Below are positions 1 through 9,900 of a stretch of 36,238 nucleotides of DNA, piece after piece. Position 1 is the first letter of the stretch. The number at the start of each line of letters is the position of its first letter. The stretch spans positions 1 to 36,238 of the forward strand of contig JAPUKB010000106.1 of the NCBI GenBank assembly GCA_027295865.1, read 5' to 3'. The notes beneath the pieces are model-generated. The model searched no databases. It was not told the origin of the DNA and saw only the letters and a list, made by a program, of their open reading frames with translations. A program made the position numbers and the translations under genes. The stretch is from Nitrososphaerota archaeon (lineage in GTDB: Archaea > Thermoproteota > Nitrososphaeria > Nitrososphaerales > UBA57).

Positions 1-2
1 AA

Positions 3-98
3 ATGAGAGTGTTCACCAGCGGATGGAAGAAACTTATATCGACCGAGACGCTGGAAAAGATACTAGGCCTCGTGAAAGAGGCTTACAAGCAAGAATAA
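3..98 (+). CDS. rpoF: C-terminal fragment, probably RNA polymerase subunit F (Rpo4/RpoF); 5' end outside window
   Basis: Open frame ...MRVFTSGWKKLISTETLEKILGLVKEAYKQE* runs off the left edge. The LEKILxLV-type tail and position just upstream of DUF655-ksgA fit the common archaeal rpoF-DUF655-ksgA order (synteny inference). Confidence 0.5.
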   Translation: MRVFTSGWKKLISTETLEKILGLVKEAYKQE

Positions 99-270
99 CC
101 ACTCCTATCATGAGAATTTTCGATCAATAAGGTTTATAGGCGAATTCTCCTCATTTTCATTGAAGGAATTGACATGCCATCCGAATATCCAAGAATCGAT
201 AGCAGGGTTCGAACGTTTTTGGCTGTTGTCCAGTCGTAACTAACCCGACCAGCATAGTGTGATATTCAAG

Positions 271-834
271 ATGAGTACATCTCTTCTCCCCAAGAAGTAT
301 GAAGAATTTGCATTTGTCCTAGACTCGATACCGCACGGTAGGTCTATGATCATCCGAGGAAGGGAGGGTCCAATTGTGCAAGCCATTGGAGAGGACCGAC
401 TTACTCTCCTGGAGATACTCGCTCTAGCTGACTCGACCTTCGAAATCGGTGAGAGAATTGGAATCGGCAAACAAGATAGGGTGAAAGTGATGAGTGTATT
501 GGGTAAACTTTCACATGACGAGCTAACTACCGACGCAAAAGACGACCTCTCAATTGTTGTTGAAAAGCTTGTTATCGCAAATGAATCAAGATTTGTTGCG
601 TACTTCAACGAAGCTCAGCCTGTGACGCCAAGACTCCACGCACTAGAAGTTATTCCAGGGATTGGAAAAACCTTCATGATGCAAATACTCAGAGAGAGAG
701 AAAAGAAACCGTTCGATAGCCTCGATGATCTTCAGAGGAGGGTTGGTGTCAGGGAGCCGGCAAAGCTAATTACCAGACGTATACTTGAAGAAATCTCTGG
801 CGGCTCCAGGATTAGCCTATTTGTGCAGAGATAA
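271..834 (+). CDS. DUF655 family protein (putative RNA-binding, HhH-like C-terminus)
   Basis: MSTSLLPKKYEEFAFVLDSIPHGRS... with HALEVIPGIGKTFMMQILREREKKPFDSLDDLQRRVGVREP (HhH-like). Located directly upstream of the TFE-beta and ksgA genes. An ATG at 271 is preferred over the GTG at 259. Confidence 0.85.
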   Translation: MSTSLLPKKYEEFAFVLDSIPHGRSMIIRGREGPIVQAIGEDRLTLLEILALADSTFEIGERIGIGKQDRVKVMSVLGKLSHDELTTDAKDDLSIVVEKLVIANESRFVAYFNEAQPVTPRLHALEVIPGIGKTFMMQILREREKKPFDSLDDLQRRVGVREPAKLITRRILEEISGGSRISLFVQR

Positions 835-878
835 GGCTAACCCTCCGATTCATTGATAAGCCTGGACTAACCTAGTAA

Positions 879-1286
879 ATGTCGTGGGCCTTCTTGAAAC
901 ATGATATCTATTCACAACTCTTTAACTTGGTTGTGACGGCTGGGCGCCAGGGGATTTCGCAACGCGGGCTCTTGGAGTCAACCTCGCTCAAAAGTAATCA
1001 GATCTCGAAAATAGCTATTCGACTGGAAAAGAGCGGATTAATTGCACGGGAACGATCCCTGGAGGACGGCCGCTGGACCTTCCTTCTCAAGGCTGCTAAT
1101 GCCATGAACCTGGGACCATACGAATCCAATCCGTGTATGAGATGTCACCTCGAGGATCGTTGTGAGCCGGGCGGTATAGTTACTCCCGAACGGTGTGCCT
1201 TGGAAATACATGAACAGGGGCTCTCTGATTGGGTCGTACGGGAGTATAGACGAGAGAAACCCATGTTGCTCCCCCCCACATCATGA
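879..1286 (+). CDS. TFE-beta (RPC39/RPC6-like winged helix with FeS cysteine motif)
   Basis: N-terminal winged helix (GISQRGLLESTSLKSNQISKIAIRLEKSGLIARE) followed by NPCMRCHLEDRCEPGGIVTPERC, the Cys pattern of the RPC39/TFE-beta FeS domain. Confidence 0.8.
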   Translation: MSWAFLKHDIYSQLFNLVVTAGRQGISQRGLLESTSLKSNQISKIAIRLEKSGLIARERSLEDGRWTFLLKAANAMNLGPYESNPCMRCHLEDRCEPGGIVTPERCALEIHEQGLSDWVVREYRREKPMLLPPTS

Positions 1287-1363
1287 CCGACGCGATGTGA
1301 CTCCGATCATCGAATTATGCCAAATACCATTAGTTTAAATGGGTTAATGGAGGATAATTTCTG

Positions 1364-1501
1364 TTGTCTCAAGAAACAGTTGCCAGGTGTAGGAATTGCG
1401 GAGAAGAGATAATTTGGATGAGAACTAAGAGGAAGTCTATTCCCATGAACCTTTCAGGCACGCCGCACAGATGCCTGCGCCCCGCAGAATTTCGCCAGTG
1501 A
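1364..1501 (+). CDS. small Cys/His-rich (zinc-ribbon-like) protein, 45 aa, TTG start
   Basis: Translated by hand: MSQETVARCRNCGEEIIWMRTKRKSIPMNLSGTPHRCLRPAEFRQ*. CxxC...HxC metal-binding pattern, GGAGGA Shine-Dalgarno at 1349-1354, AT-rich TATA-like tagtttaaat at 1331-1340. Not in the supplied ORF track. Confidence 0.6.
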   Translation: MSQETVARCRNCGEEIIWMRTKRKSIPMNLSGTPHRCLRPAEFRQ

Positions 1502-1525
1502 CAGAACCTGCCAGAACCATGAGCC

Positions 1526-2296
1526 TTGACTGAGGTCAAGACCTCGGTATTCAGAAGACGGAGATACGGTCAGCATTTTTTGAAGGATCGCAAAATAATT
1601 CAGAGAATGATTGATCTTTCTAACGTAGGTCCTCACGATACAGTTTATGAAATAGGAACAGGAACTGGGAATCTTACGGAAAGATTATGTGCCAGGGCTC
1701 GCTTTGTAATCTCATCAGAGATTGATGCATCCCTTTTCAAGAAAGTCAGAGTGAAGCTCTCTGGACTGCGCAACTTGAAATTGGAAAATATAGATGGATT
1801 TGGAACGGACGTAAGATTTGAGTTTCTGGTCGCCAGTCTTCCCTACTCTGCGTCACGGAGGTTCATTGAGTGGCTGGCCTGCTTGACCTTCACAAGAGCT
1901 ATAGTGCTCATGCAACAAGAATTCGCAGAAAAGATTCTATCACCTCCAAAAACATCCGACTACTCTGCAGTTTCTGTGATAGCTCAAAGTTGTTTGCGTG
2001 TACGAACTGAAGAATCTGTTTCGCGCTCGGCATTTACTCCTCCTCCCCAAGTTGATTCTGTGATCTTGGCACTCGAACCACGTAATCCAGCTACGCCAGA
2101 ACTAATCCGGATGATTAACAAATTCTTTTCATTCAAGCGTAAATTAGCATCCTCAATGCTGGCGACCCTCGCACGACAGCACAATATCGATCTCAGCGTA
2201 TCCATCCATCTGATTCGTCAACAACGTGTTACTGACCTATCTCCCGATGAATTATTCGGTCTGGCAGCCACGGTGTACAACAAAATCAAGGCATAA
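1526..2296 (+). CDS. ksgA: 16S rRNA (adenine-N6)-dimethyltransferase
   Basis: YGQHFLKD, VYEIGTGTGNLTERL and SLPYSASRRFIEW methyltransferase motifs; TFTRAIVLMQQEFAEKI and FTPPPQVDS are typical of KsgA/Dim1. Confidence 0.93.
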   Translation: MTEVKTSVFRRRRYGQHFLKDRKIIQRMIDLSNVGPHDTVYEIGTGTGNLTERLCARARFVISSEIDASLFKKVRVKLSGLRNLKLENIDGFGTDVRFEFLVASLPYSASRRFIEWLACLTFTRAIVLMQQEFAEKILSPPKTSDYSAVSVIAQSCLRVRTEESVSRSAFTPPPQVDSVILALEPRNPATPELIRMINKFFSFKRKLASSMLATLARQHNIDLSVSIHLIRQQRVTDLSPDELFGLAATVYNKIKA

Positions 2297-2299
2297 CCT

Positions 2300-2842
2300 A
2301 TGCAACCATACTTCCCCGGCGAAGACACGTTCCTCCTGGCCGACATAGTGGACCGCTATCCTGCTAAGAACTCTCTCGAGATTGGAGTAGGACGAGGTCT
2401 AATTACAACATACTTGGCGAAAATGAGTGAGTACGTGGTCGGGGTAGACCTAAGCGTCGATGCCATCGAAGAGACCAGTAGAGTTCTTGCGAAGCTTCAA
2501 CTTCTCCAGAAAGTTGATCTCCTAATAGGCGATGCCGCAACATCCCTTACTCCTGAATCTTTCGACCTGGTAGTCTTCAACCCTCCATACCTACCTTCTG
2601 AAGAAACTATGGATAGGAATGTCGATGGCGGCCGGGGAGGAATCTCCGTCCCAATACGATGGTTTACAAACTCTCTCGTAGTAATCAAGAAAGCCGGAAG
2701 GGTACTGATGGTCCTTTCAACAGCCTCCAAACTTGAGGAGGCAATTGCCTTTTTTTCAAGACAGTGCAGTGTGAGAATCGTCGCAAGAAGAAGGCTCTTT
2801 TTTGAGGAACTGGTCGCAATTGAGATCACCAGGCATGGCTAG
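2300..2842 (+). CDS. HemK/PrmC-like N5-glutamine methyltransferase (archaeal Mtq2-type)
   Basis: YFPGEDTFLLAD, SLEIGVGRGLITTYLA and FNPPYLP (NPPY catalytic motif); adjacent to ksgA. Confidence 0.9.
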   Translation: MQPYFPGEDTFLLADIVDRYPAKNSLEIGVGRGLITTYLAKMSEYVVGVDLSVDAIEETSRVLAKLQLLQKVDLLIGDAATSLTPESFDLVVFNPPYLPSEETMDRNVDGGRGGISVPIRWFTNSLVVIKKAGRVLMVLSTASKLEEAIAFFSRQCSVRIVARRRLFFEELVAIEITRHG

Positions 2843-4005
2843 TCCTTCTTCAAGAGCCAAAAGGCCCGAAGAACTTTCGCCTCCTTTGCATGGCGGGGAA
2901 ACAGAGGGAATCTGACAAATTCATCGGAGACACGTAGGCCGGCCTCTCCTACCAAATTTCGGAAATTGAACGTAATAGTCTGTTGACCCGCTATCCGTAG
3001 ATATGGAGTTACTATAGAGATTGTTCCTTTTTGCCTCAGCACTCTTTGCATAGCCACAAGAGAATCCAGATAAATTTTTCTTGATTTTTCGATCATCTCA
3101 TGGCCCGATCTTTGATCTGGATACTTGGTGAGTCTCGGGATCAAGATTGGTTCGGTAGCGATACCATCAATAGATTCTTCATTTATCCCAACTAGTTTCC
3201 TAGCGTCACCCTTCTTAATCCTCCTCCCAAAGCTTTCCGAAGAGAGTCGCTTCATATTAGCAAGCCAATAGAGGTTCTCCTTCGTCCCATTAATCCTCTC
3301 TAGATTCGAGTCTACTCCAGAAACATTCATCCCCAGCGTTAATGCCTCCATGAGGATTGTCCCGGTCCCGCAAAAAGGGTCCAGAACTTTCTTCCCTGAA
3401 GGAAGCGACAAAAGGTTAACCAGGATTCGGGCAAGTCTTGGGGGCATGCTTATCGTTGATTCCTGAAATGGGCGGTCTAGATCTCTCTCTCTGAATGAAT
3501 CAGAGGGAATATTCGTTATGGTTCTTCCTTGATAATACTTGTTGCCGCCTTTTGCCAGTAATACATCGAACATGTCATTATCCAGCCTCTTGGAAGAAAC
3601 CTCAATTAACCCCTGTTCCGAAATATCTTGTTGAATTCTTCGGGCTTTCACCGCCCCTCCAGCTTTCAGCTTCTCGGCCAAAATCCCTTCCGTTTCTCTG
3701 ATAAATTCGTCCTTAATTCCTGGGATCGAATAATAGCTGACGCTCCATCGAAGTTTCGAGGGCAACCATCCAATTTCTGCGTTTGCTACGACTTCAGTTA
3801 GTCGATCGCCCTCGGTTGAGATCTCTCCGACCTTGAATATACCTCCCAAATTTAGAAACTCCTTAGTTTTGACACTAGGGATTTCAAGGATGGCGAACCT
3901 ATCTGTTGAGGTTGTGACTGTGAACTGTATGCCCCTTCCCCTCAGATATTGTTCGATCTCCAGAAAGGAGAGAGAACCATCGGAGAGTACGAAAATGAAT
4001 CTCAC
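2839..4005 (-). CDS. Trm-G10/Trm11-like tRNA guanine-N2 methyltransferase (THUMP-associated)
   Basis: DPFCGTGTILMEALTLGMNVSGVDSN motif I; N-terminal THUMP-like region; motif IV reads ATEPILIP rather than DPPYG. Confidence 0.75.
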   Translation of the reverse strand: MRFIFVLSDGSLSFLEIEQYLRGRGIQFTVTTSTDRFAILEIPSVKTKEFLNLGGIFKVGEISTEGDRLTEVVANAEIGWLPSKLRWSVSYYSIPGIKDEFIRETEGILAEKLKAGGAVKARRIQQDISEQGLIEVSSKRLDNDMFDVLLAKGGNKYYQGRTITNIPSDSFRERDLDRPFQESTISMPPRLARILVNLLSLPSGKKVLDPFCGTGTILMEALTLGMNVSGVDSNLERINGTKENLYWLANMKRLSSESFGRRIKKGDARKLVGINEESIDGIATEPILIPRLTKYPDQRSGHEMIEKSRKIYLDSLVAMQRVLRQKGTISIVTPYLRIAGQQTITFNFRNLVGEAGLRVSDEFVRFPLFPRHAKEAKVLRAFWLLKKD

Positions 4006-4072
4006 TTACTACCTCTTCCAAATAGTTGTGATGCATGTTTAATTAGTAGAGAGCTACGATTAACAAACGCCA

Positions 4073-4579
4073 ATGAAGGGCTCAAATTATCGACGGCCCA
4101 ATGGGATGCCTCTCACACACAGAGATTATGCTGGCGGAGTCCCCAATTTACGAATTGCGAGGTTCTCAACAGGTTCCGCAAGAAAAGATTATGAAGTCAG
4201 GCTCGAGATGCGCTCAAAAGAGATGGCGCAAATAAGAGATAATGCTATCGAAGCCGCTAGAGTTGCTGCCAACAAGAAGATGAACCCTATAGGTGAAGAT
4301 AACTATCGCCTCACTGTGAAACAATATCCCCACGTAATAATTAGCGAAAACAAAATGATTGCTACTGCGGGCGCGGACAGGCTGCAGGAAGGGATGAGGA
4401 GGGCGTATGGCAAACCTATCGGCCGAGCCGCACGGGTACGTCCCGAGACAGTTATCATGGTGATCGAAACTATGCAAGCTCACTTGTCTCTGGCCAAGAA
4501 AGCTTTCGCGACAGCAGGCTCAAAGATGCCAATGCCCGTCAAAGTGAATGTTGCTTTCACGACTAATTCTGGAACTTAG
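4073..4579 (+). CDS. rpl10e: 50S ribosomal protein L10e (uL16)
   Basis: MKGSNYRRPNGMPLTHRDYAGGVPNLRIARFSTG...YPHVIISENKMIATAGADRLQEGMRRAYGKPIGRAARV is diagnostic for archaeal L10e. Confidence 0.97.
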   Translation: MKGSNYRRPNGMPLTHRDYAGGVPNLRIARFSTGSARKDYEVRLEMRSKEMAQIRDNAIEAARVAANKKMNPIGEDNYRLTVKQYPHVIISENKMIATAGADRLQEGMRRAYGKPIGRAARVRPETVIMVIETMQAHLSLAKKAFATAGSKMPMPVKVNVAFTTNSGT

Positions 4580-4603
4580 GCTGATCTGAAAGCTAGCCTA
4601 ATC

Positions 4604-6826
<2,223 letters not shown>

Positions 6827-6860
6827 TTAGATTACCTCAAAAAAACAGGGAAGGGTCGAC

Positions 6861-7376
6861 CTACTCGACCCTTATAGTCTTGTCCTTCTTTGGCTTCTTT
6901 AGAGAGAACTCGAGTTCTAGGACCCCGTTTGTGAGTTTTGCAACCGGTGTTTGCGAATCTACGTCTGCTGGAAGGTCTACCTCGGCATGATAGTCCCGGG
7001 TGTCGTGCTTCGCGGTAATGCTTACCGACTTCTCGCCAGCGTTGATTTGGACGTCTTCCTTCCTCACTCCAGGCAATTCCGCAAGAATTCGGACTTTGTT
7101 TGTCTTGTCGTCACGTACTATCTCAGTGTAAGGTTCCGTTGCTTCGCCGTCTGGTAACCTTCCGCCTCGCTGTTCAGGCCTCATGTTACCGAATTCTCTC
7201 ACAATTGGCTGACCGTCCGATCCTAGCGTGACACTGTACCCATACACATACGGGCCATAGCTTCGCACATCCATCCCTCTACTTCCAGACGAGAGAGCCT
7301 CACCGATGCTCATCTCCATTTCATGGAAAATCTCATCAAAGAGCTTTCCAAAGGACCTGTTGTCATTCCATGTCAT
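6861..7376 (-). CDS. hsp20: Hsp20/alpha-crystallin small heat-shock protein
   Basis: VRILAELPGVRKEDVQINAGEKSVSITA...LTNGVLELEFSLKK: alpha-crystallin domain. 34-nt gap to cdc48, same strand. Confidence 0.93.
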   Translation of the reverse strand: MTWNDNRSFGKLFDEIFHEMEMSIGEALSSGSRGMDVRSYGPYVYGYSVTLGSDGQPIVREFGNMRPEQRGGRLPDGEATEPYTEIVRDDKTNKVRILAELPGVRKEDVQINAGEKSVSITAKHDTRDYHAEVDLPADVDSQTPVAKLTNGVLELEFSLKKPKKDKTIRVE

Positions 7377-7392
7377 TATTCATTCACTTCCT

Positions 7393-7415
7393 GTTAGTAA
7401 CATTATGTTACTAAC
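7393..7415. promoter_or_regulatory. palindromic operator GTTAGTAAC-ATTAT-GTTACTAAC in the hsp20 promoter
   Basis: Perfect 9-bp inverted repeat with 5-nt spacer, read directly. Lies between a TATA-like element (minus strand, ~7418-7430) and the hsp20 start codon (7376). Confidence 0.8.
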
Positions 7416-7417
7416 TA

Positions 7418-7430
7418 GATATATATAAAC
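7418..7430 (-). promoter_or_regulatory. TATA-like element for hsp20-cdc48
   Basis: gatatatataaac (minus strand gtttatatatatc), ~45-50 nt upstream of the hsp20 start. Confidence 0.6.
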
Positions 7431-7444
7431 GTTCCTAGATTAGA

Positions 7445-8158
7445 TTACGTCCAAAGGAGCTGAATGGAGAATCGACGCTCCAGTTCCTCGATCGTTTCCT
7501 TGATCTCCTTCTCGCGTATGTTGAGCTCTTCCGAGAGTACTTCGATGTCTGGCCTCTCGGAGGATCCAAGCATTGAATAGAGAATCCGTCTTCCTAGTCC
7601 ATCTTCCAAAGATTCCCGTATCATGGTATGAGCCTTTTGCAGTGCTTGCTGCTTCACTCTCAGTAGGGCAAACTTTTCTTCCTCCAGCTCCTTGGTCCTC
7701 TCATCTAAGTCGTGCACCAATGAATCAGTTTTCTTCAGGACCGTCGCGATCTCTTTGGCTTTTTCGACCGCCTTTAACTCGGACAGGAGTTCTCTAAAGC
7801 CTGCCGTACTAGAGGGTGAGGAGAGCGCTTCTTCTCCACTACCTGCCAAGCTTTGGATATCTATGTTGACTGCATCACCCGAAATGCCAACGCTCAAAGA
7901 CAGTGACTTGCTAAGTCTATAGTACTTGCGGTCAGGGGCCGCTAGATCGCTCTTTGCCCGAAACGAGCTGACCAGGCCAAACTCTACGAGCAGAGATAGG
8001 TGCTTCAGGACTGCTTGCTGACTTACCCCGAGCTCTCTAGAAAGCTGAATGAAATACTTTGGTTCGTTAGCCAGTATCTCCAAGATCCGTCTTCTTGTAA
8101 CATTCCCGAGTAAGTCCAGTAGGGTACCAGCTTCATCATCCATTCCTGAACATATCAA
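7445..8158 (-). CDS. ArsR-type winged-helix regulator, candidate heat-shock repressor (Phr/HSR1-like role); start may be 8143
   Basis: LLDLLGNVTRRRILEILANEPKYFIQLSRELGVSQQAVLKHLSLLVEFGLVSSF is an ArsR wHTH, followed by a coiled-coil C-terminus. Located upstream of hsp20-cdc48; TAAC-N5-GTTA operator cores flank the gene on both sides. Confidence 0.8.
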   Translation of the reverse strand: MICSGMDDEAGTLLDLLGNVTRRRILEILANEPKYFIQLSRELGVSQQAVLKHLSLLVEFGLVSSFRAKSDLAAPDRKYYRLSKSLSLSVGISGDAVNIDIQSLAGSGEEALSSPSSTAGFRELLSELKAVEKAKEIATVLKKTDSLVHDLDERTKELEEEKFALLRVKQQALQKAHTMIRESLEDGLGRRILYSMLGSSERPDIEVLSEELNIREKEIKETIEELERRFSIQLLWT

Positions 8159-8173
8159 TCTCCAATTGGAGAT
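8158..8173. promoter_or_regulatory. perfect 16-bp palindrome ATCTCCAATTGGAGAT at the regulator start region
   Basis: Read directly. Lies ~10-25 bp downstream (minus-strand sense) of the TATA-like cttataag at 8180-8187. Confidence 0.6.
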
Positions 8174-8200
8174 GATCTCTTATAAGCTTTCTCTATACTA

Positions 8201-8223
8201 GTTAGTAACTTACCGTTAGTGAG
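8201..8223. promoter_or_regulatory. second operator-like site GTTAGTAAC-TTACC-GTTAGTGAG
   Basis: Left half-site identical to the hsp20 operator (GTTAGTAAC); core TAAC-N5-GTTA preserved; overlaps the stop codon of the upstream Ncs6/TtuA-like gene. Confidence 0.6.
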
Positions 8224-9187
8224 ACTTCCCTTCTCGTGACCTCTCGACAAGATCAATCCGTTGCCAGTCAGATACGACATTCCTCATTTGACATACAGAA
8301 CAAACAACCCCAGAGGTTGGGAATCCGCACTCCGCGCACAAGTTGATCTCCCTCTGCTGGACGTTTTCGATGTTGCTCGCCACTTTGAGGACTGATCTGA
8401 GACCGATATACTTCATTCCAGGGTGGGCCCTCTCAAGTTTGTTCAGTATCTCCCTCATTTCGGATCTTATGCTTTCATTCATATGAGGGCATGTCTCAGA
8501 TTGTAACGGTAAATTGTTGGTGAATGCGTAAAACGCGATCTCCTCTTCGTATATCTCCATGAAAGGTTTGATTCGTCTGAAAGCAAAATCAGTGTTGTGT
8601 TTGATCGCTGGATCCATCCATCTAATCCTTTCCACATCACCGCTGAATAGATTCATGAGAAAAGTCTGAAGGAAATCATCGAGATTATGACCCGTCGCAA
8701 TTACATCTGCTCCAACCTTTTGTGCGCCTATCTCAAGTGCCCTCCGACGAAATGTTCCGCATACCGTGCATGAGGCGATTCTCTTTCCCTTCCTTTTTTC
8801 TAAAACGTCGTCGAGCCCGGTTCCAAATAGCTCCTTAAACGAGACAGTAATCTGCTTCACCCCCAGCCGGGAAGATAACTCAATCGCGTTCTGAATCGCC
8901 TCGTCTCGATACCCCTCAACCCCCTCATCGACCGTTACAGCGAATAATTCTGAACCGTGCGGAATAACTATCTTGCTCAGCACATGGAGGAGAGAGAGGC
9001 TATCCTTCCCGCCTGACACTCCAACGGCCATCTTAGTACCATACTCGAGCATACCGAACTTTGAGATGGTCCTCCGTGTCTTCTCTATGATTGAATGAGA
9101 ATAGCATGGGGAGCAAAGTTTGACCCCCGAATATCTTCGCCCATACACTGCCCCCTTACCACATTTACTACACGGCCTTTCGTTCAT
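8216..9187 (-). CDS. Ncs6/TtuA family tRNA 2-thiolation protein (PP-loop ATPase with zinc fingers)
   Basis: CxxC...CxxC at N-terminus, MAVGVSGGKDSLSLLHVL PP-loop, CTVCGTFRR, ATGHNLDDFLQTFLMNL, C-terminal CAECGFPTSGVVCSVC. Confidence 0.92.
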   Translation of the reverse strand: MNERPCSKCGKGAVYGRRYSGVKLCSPCYSHSIIEKTRRTISKFGMLEYGTKMAVGVSGGKDSLSLLHVLSKIVIPHGSELFAVTVDEGVEGYRDEAIQNAIELSSRLGVKQITVSFKELFGTGLDDVLEKRKGKRIASCTVCGTFRRRALEIGAQKVGADVIATGHNLDDFLQTFLMNLFSGDVERIRWMDPAIKHNTDFAFRRIKPFMEIYEEEIAFYAFTNNLPLQSETCPHMNESIRSEMREILNKLERAHPGMKYIGLRSVLKVASNIENVQQREINLCAECGFPTSGVVCSVCQMRNVVSDWQRIDLVERSREGKSH

Positions 9188-9221
9188 CCAAGTATCCTGG
9201 GCGGAGAGCGTAAATAGGTTT

Positions 9222-9863
9222 ATGGTTCAAGGTCCGAAGACCAAACTGTTGCTACCCCCCGACCCACTGCTAGATCAGAACTTGCTCCTCTTTCTACAAT
9301 CGCTTTTCACGCTATTTGCTATTTTTGATCCAATAGGCAATCTCCCAATTCTCTTCTCTTTAACTTCTGATATGGGGGAGGCCGAGAGGAAAAAGCTCGT
9401 ACGTAAGTCATCTCTTGTTTCTTACGGCATCCTCTTGACTTTTGGTTTTCTTGGCGAGCTGCTCTTCATCCTTTTAGGAATCACGATTGCGGATTTCAAA
9501 GTAATAGGAGGAATAATCCTTCTCATCTTCTCGATTGAATATGTACTAGGGAGAGGATCGTTTAGAGTTCATGAGAGAGGCCCTAATGAAGACCTAGCAG
9601 TTTTTCCATTGGCTACCCCCCTTCTTGCGGGACCTGGTAGCATAAGTTTCGTAGTTCTGATGCCGGGCTTCCTCACCAAATTCGTTGTTGTTACACTAAT
9701 CGTCGCCATATCTTGGTTCATTTTGCACTTCGGGACTGGTCTTCTCAGATTCTTTGGGCCGCAGGGATCATCTGTAGTATCAAGAATCATGGGTCTTTTG
9801 ATTGGTGCGGTTGCGATCAGATTCATTAGAGAAGGCTTAATTGAGATTCTACTAATGGTGTGA
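9222..9863 (+). CDS. MarC family integral membrane protein
   Basis: FTLFAIFDPIGNLPILFSLTSDM and PLATPLLAGPGSISFVVLMPGF are typical MarC motifs; multiple TM helices. Internal ATG at 9222 preferred because the 9120 start would overlap the divergent upstream gene. Confidence 0.85.
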   Translation: MVQGPKTKLLLPPDPLLDQNLLLFLQSLFTLFAIFDPIGNLPILFSLTSDMGEAERKKLVRKSSLVSYGILLTFGFLGELLFILLGITIADFKVIGGIILLIFSIEYVLGRGSFRVHERGPNEDLAVFPLATPLLAGPGSISFVVLMPGFLTKFVVVTLIVAISWFILHFGTGLLRFFGPQGSSVVSRIMGLLIGAVAIRFIREGLIEILLMV

Positions 9864-9900
9864 GAATCTGCGCCGTCATGTTTTCATCTCATTCGTCATC

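Noticed and set aside
201-222. tRNA T-loop-like string gggttcgaac
   Set aside because: Flanking bases do not form a T stem and no acceptor, D or anticodon arm can be built; it lies within a leader/short ORF.
1526-2296. KsgA motif IV reads SLPY rather than the common NLPY
   Set aside because: I recall similar (S/A)LPYS variants in thaumarchaeal KsgA, so this is probably lineage-typical rather than novel.
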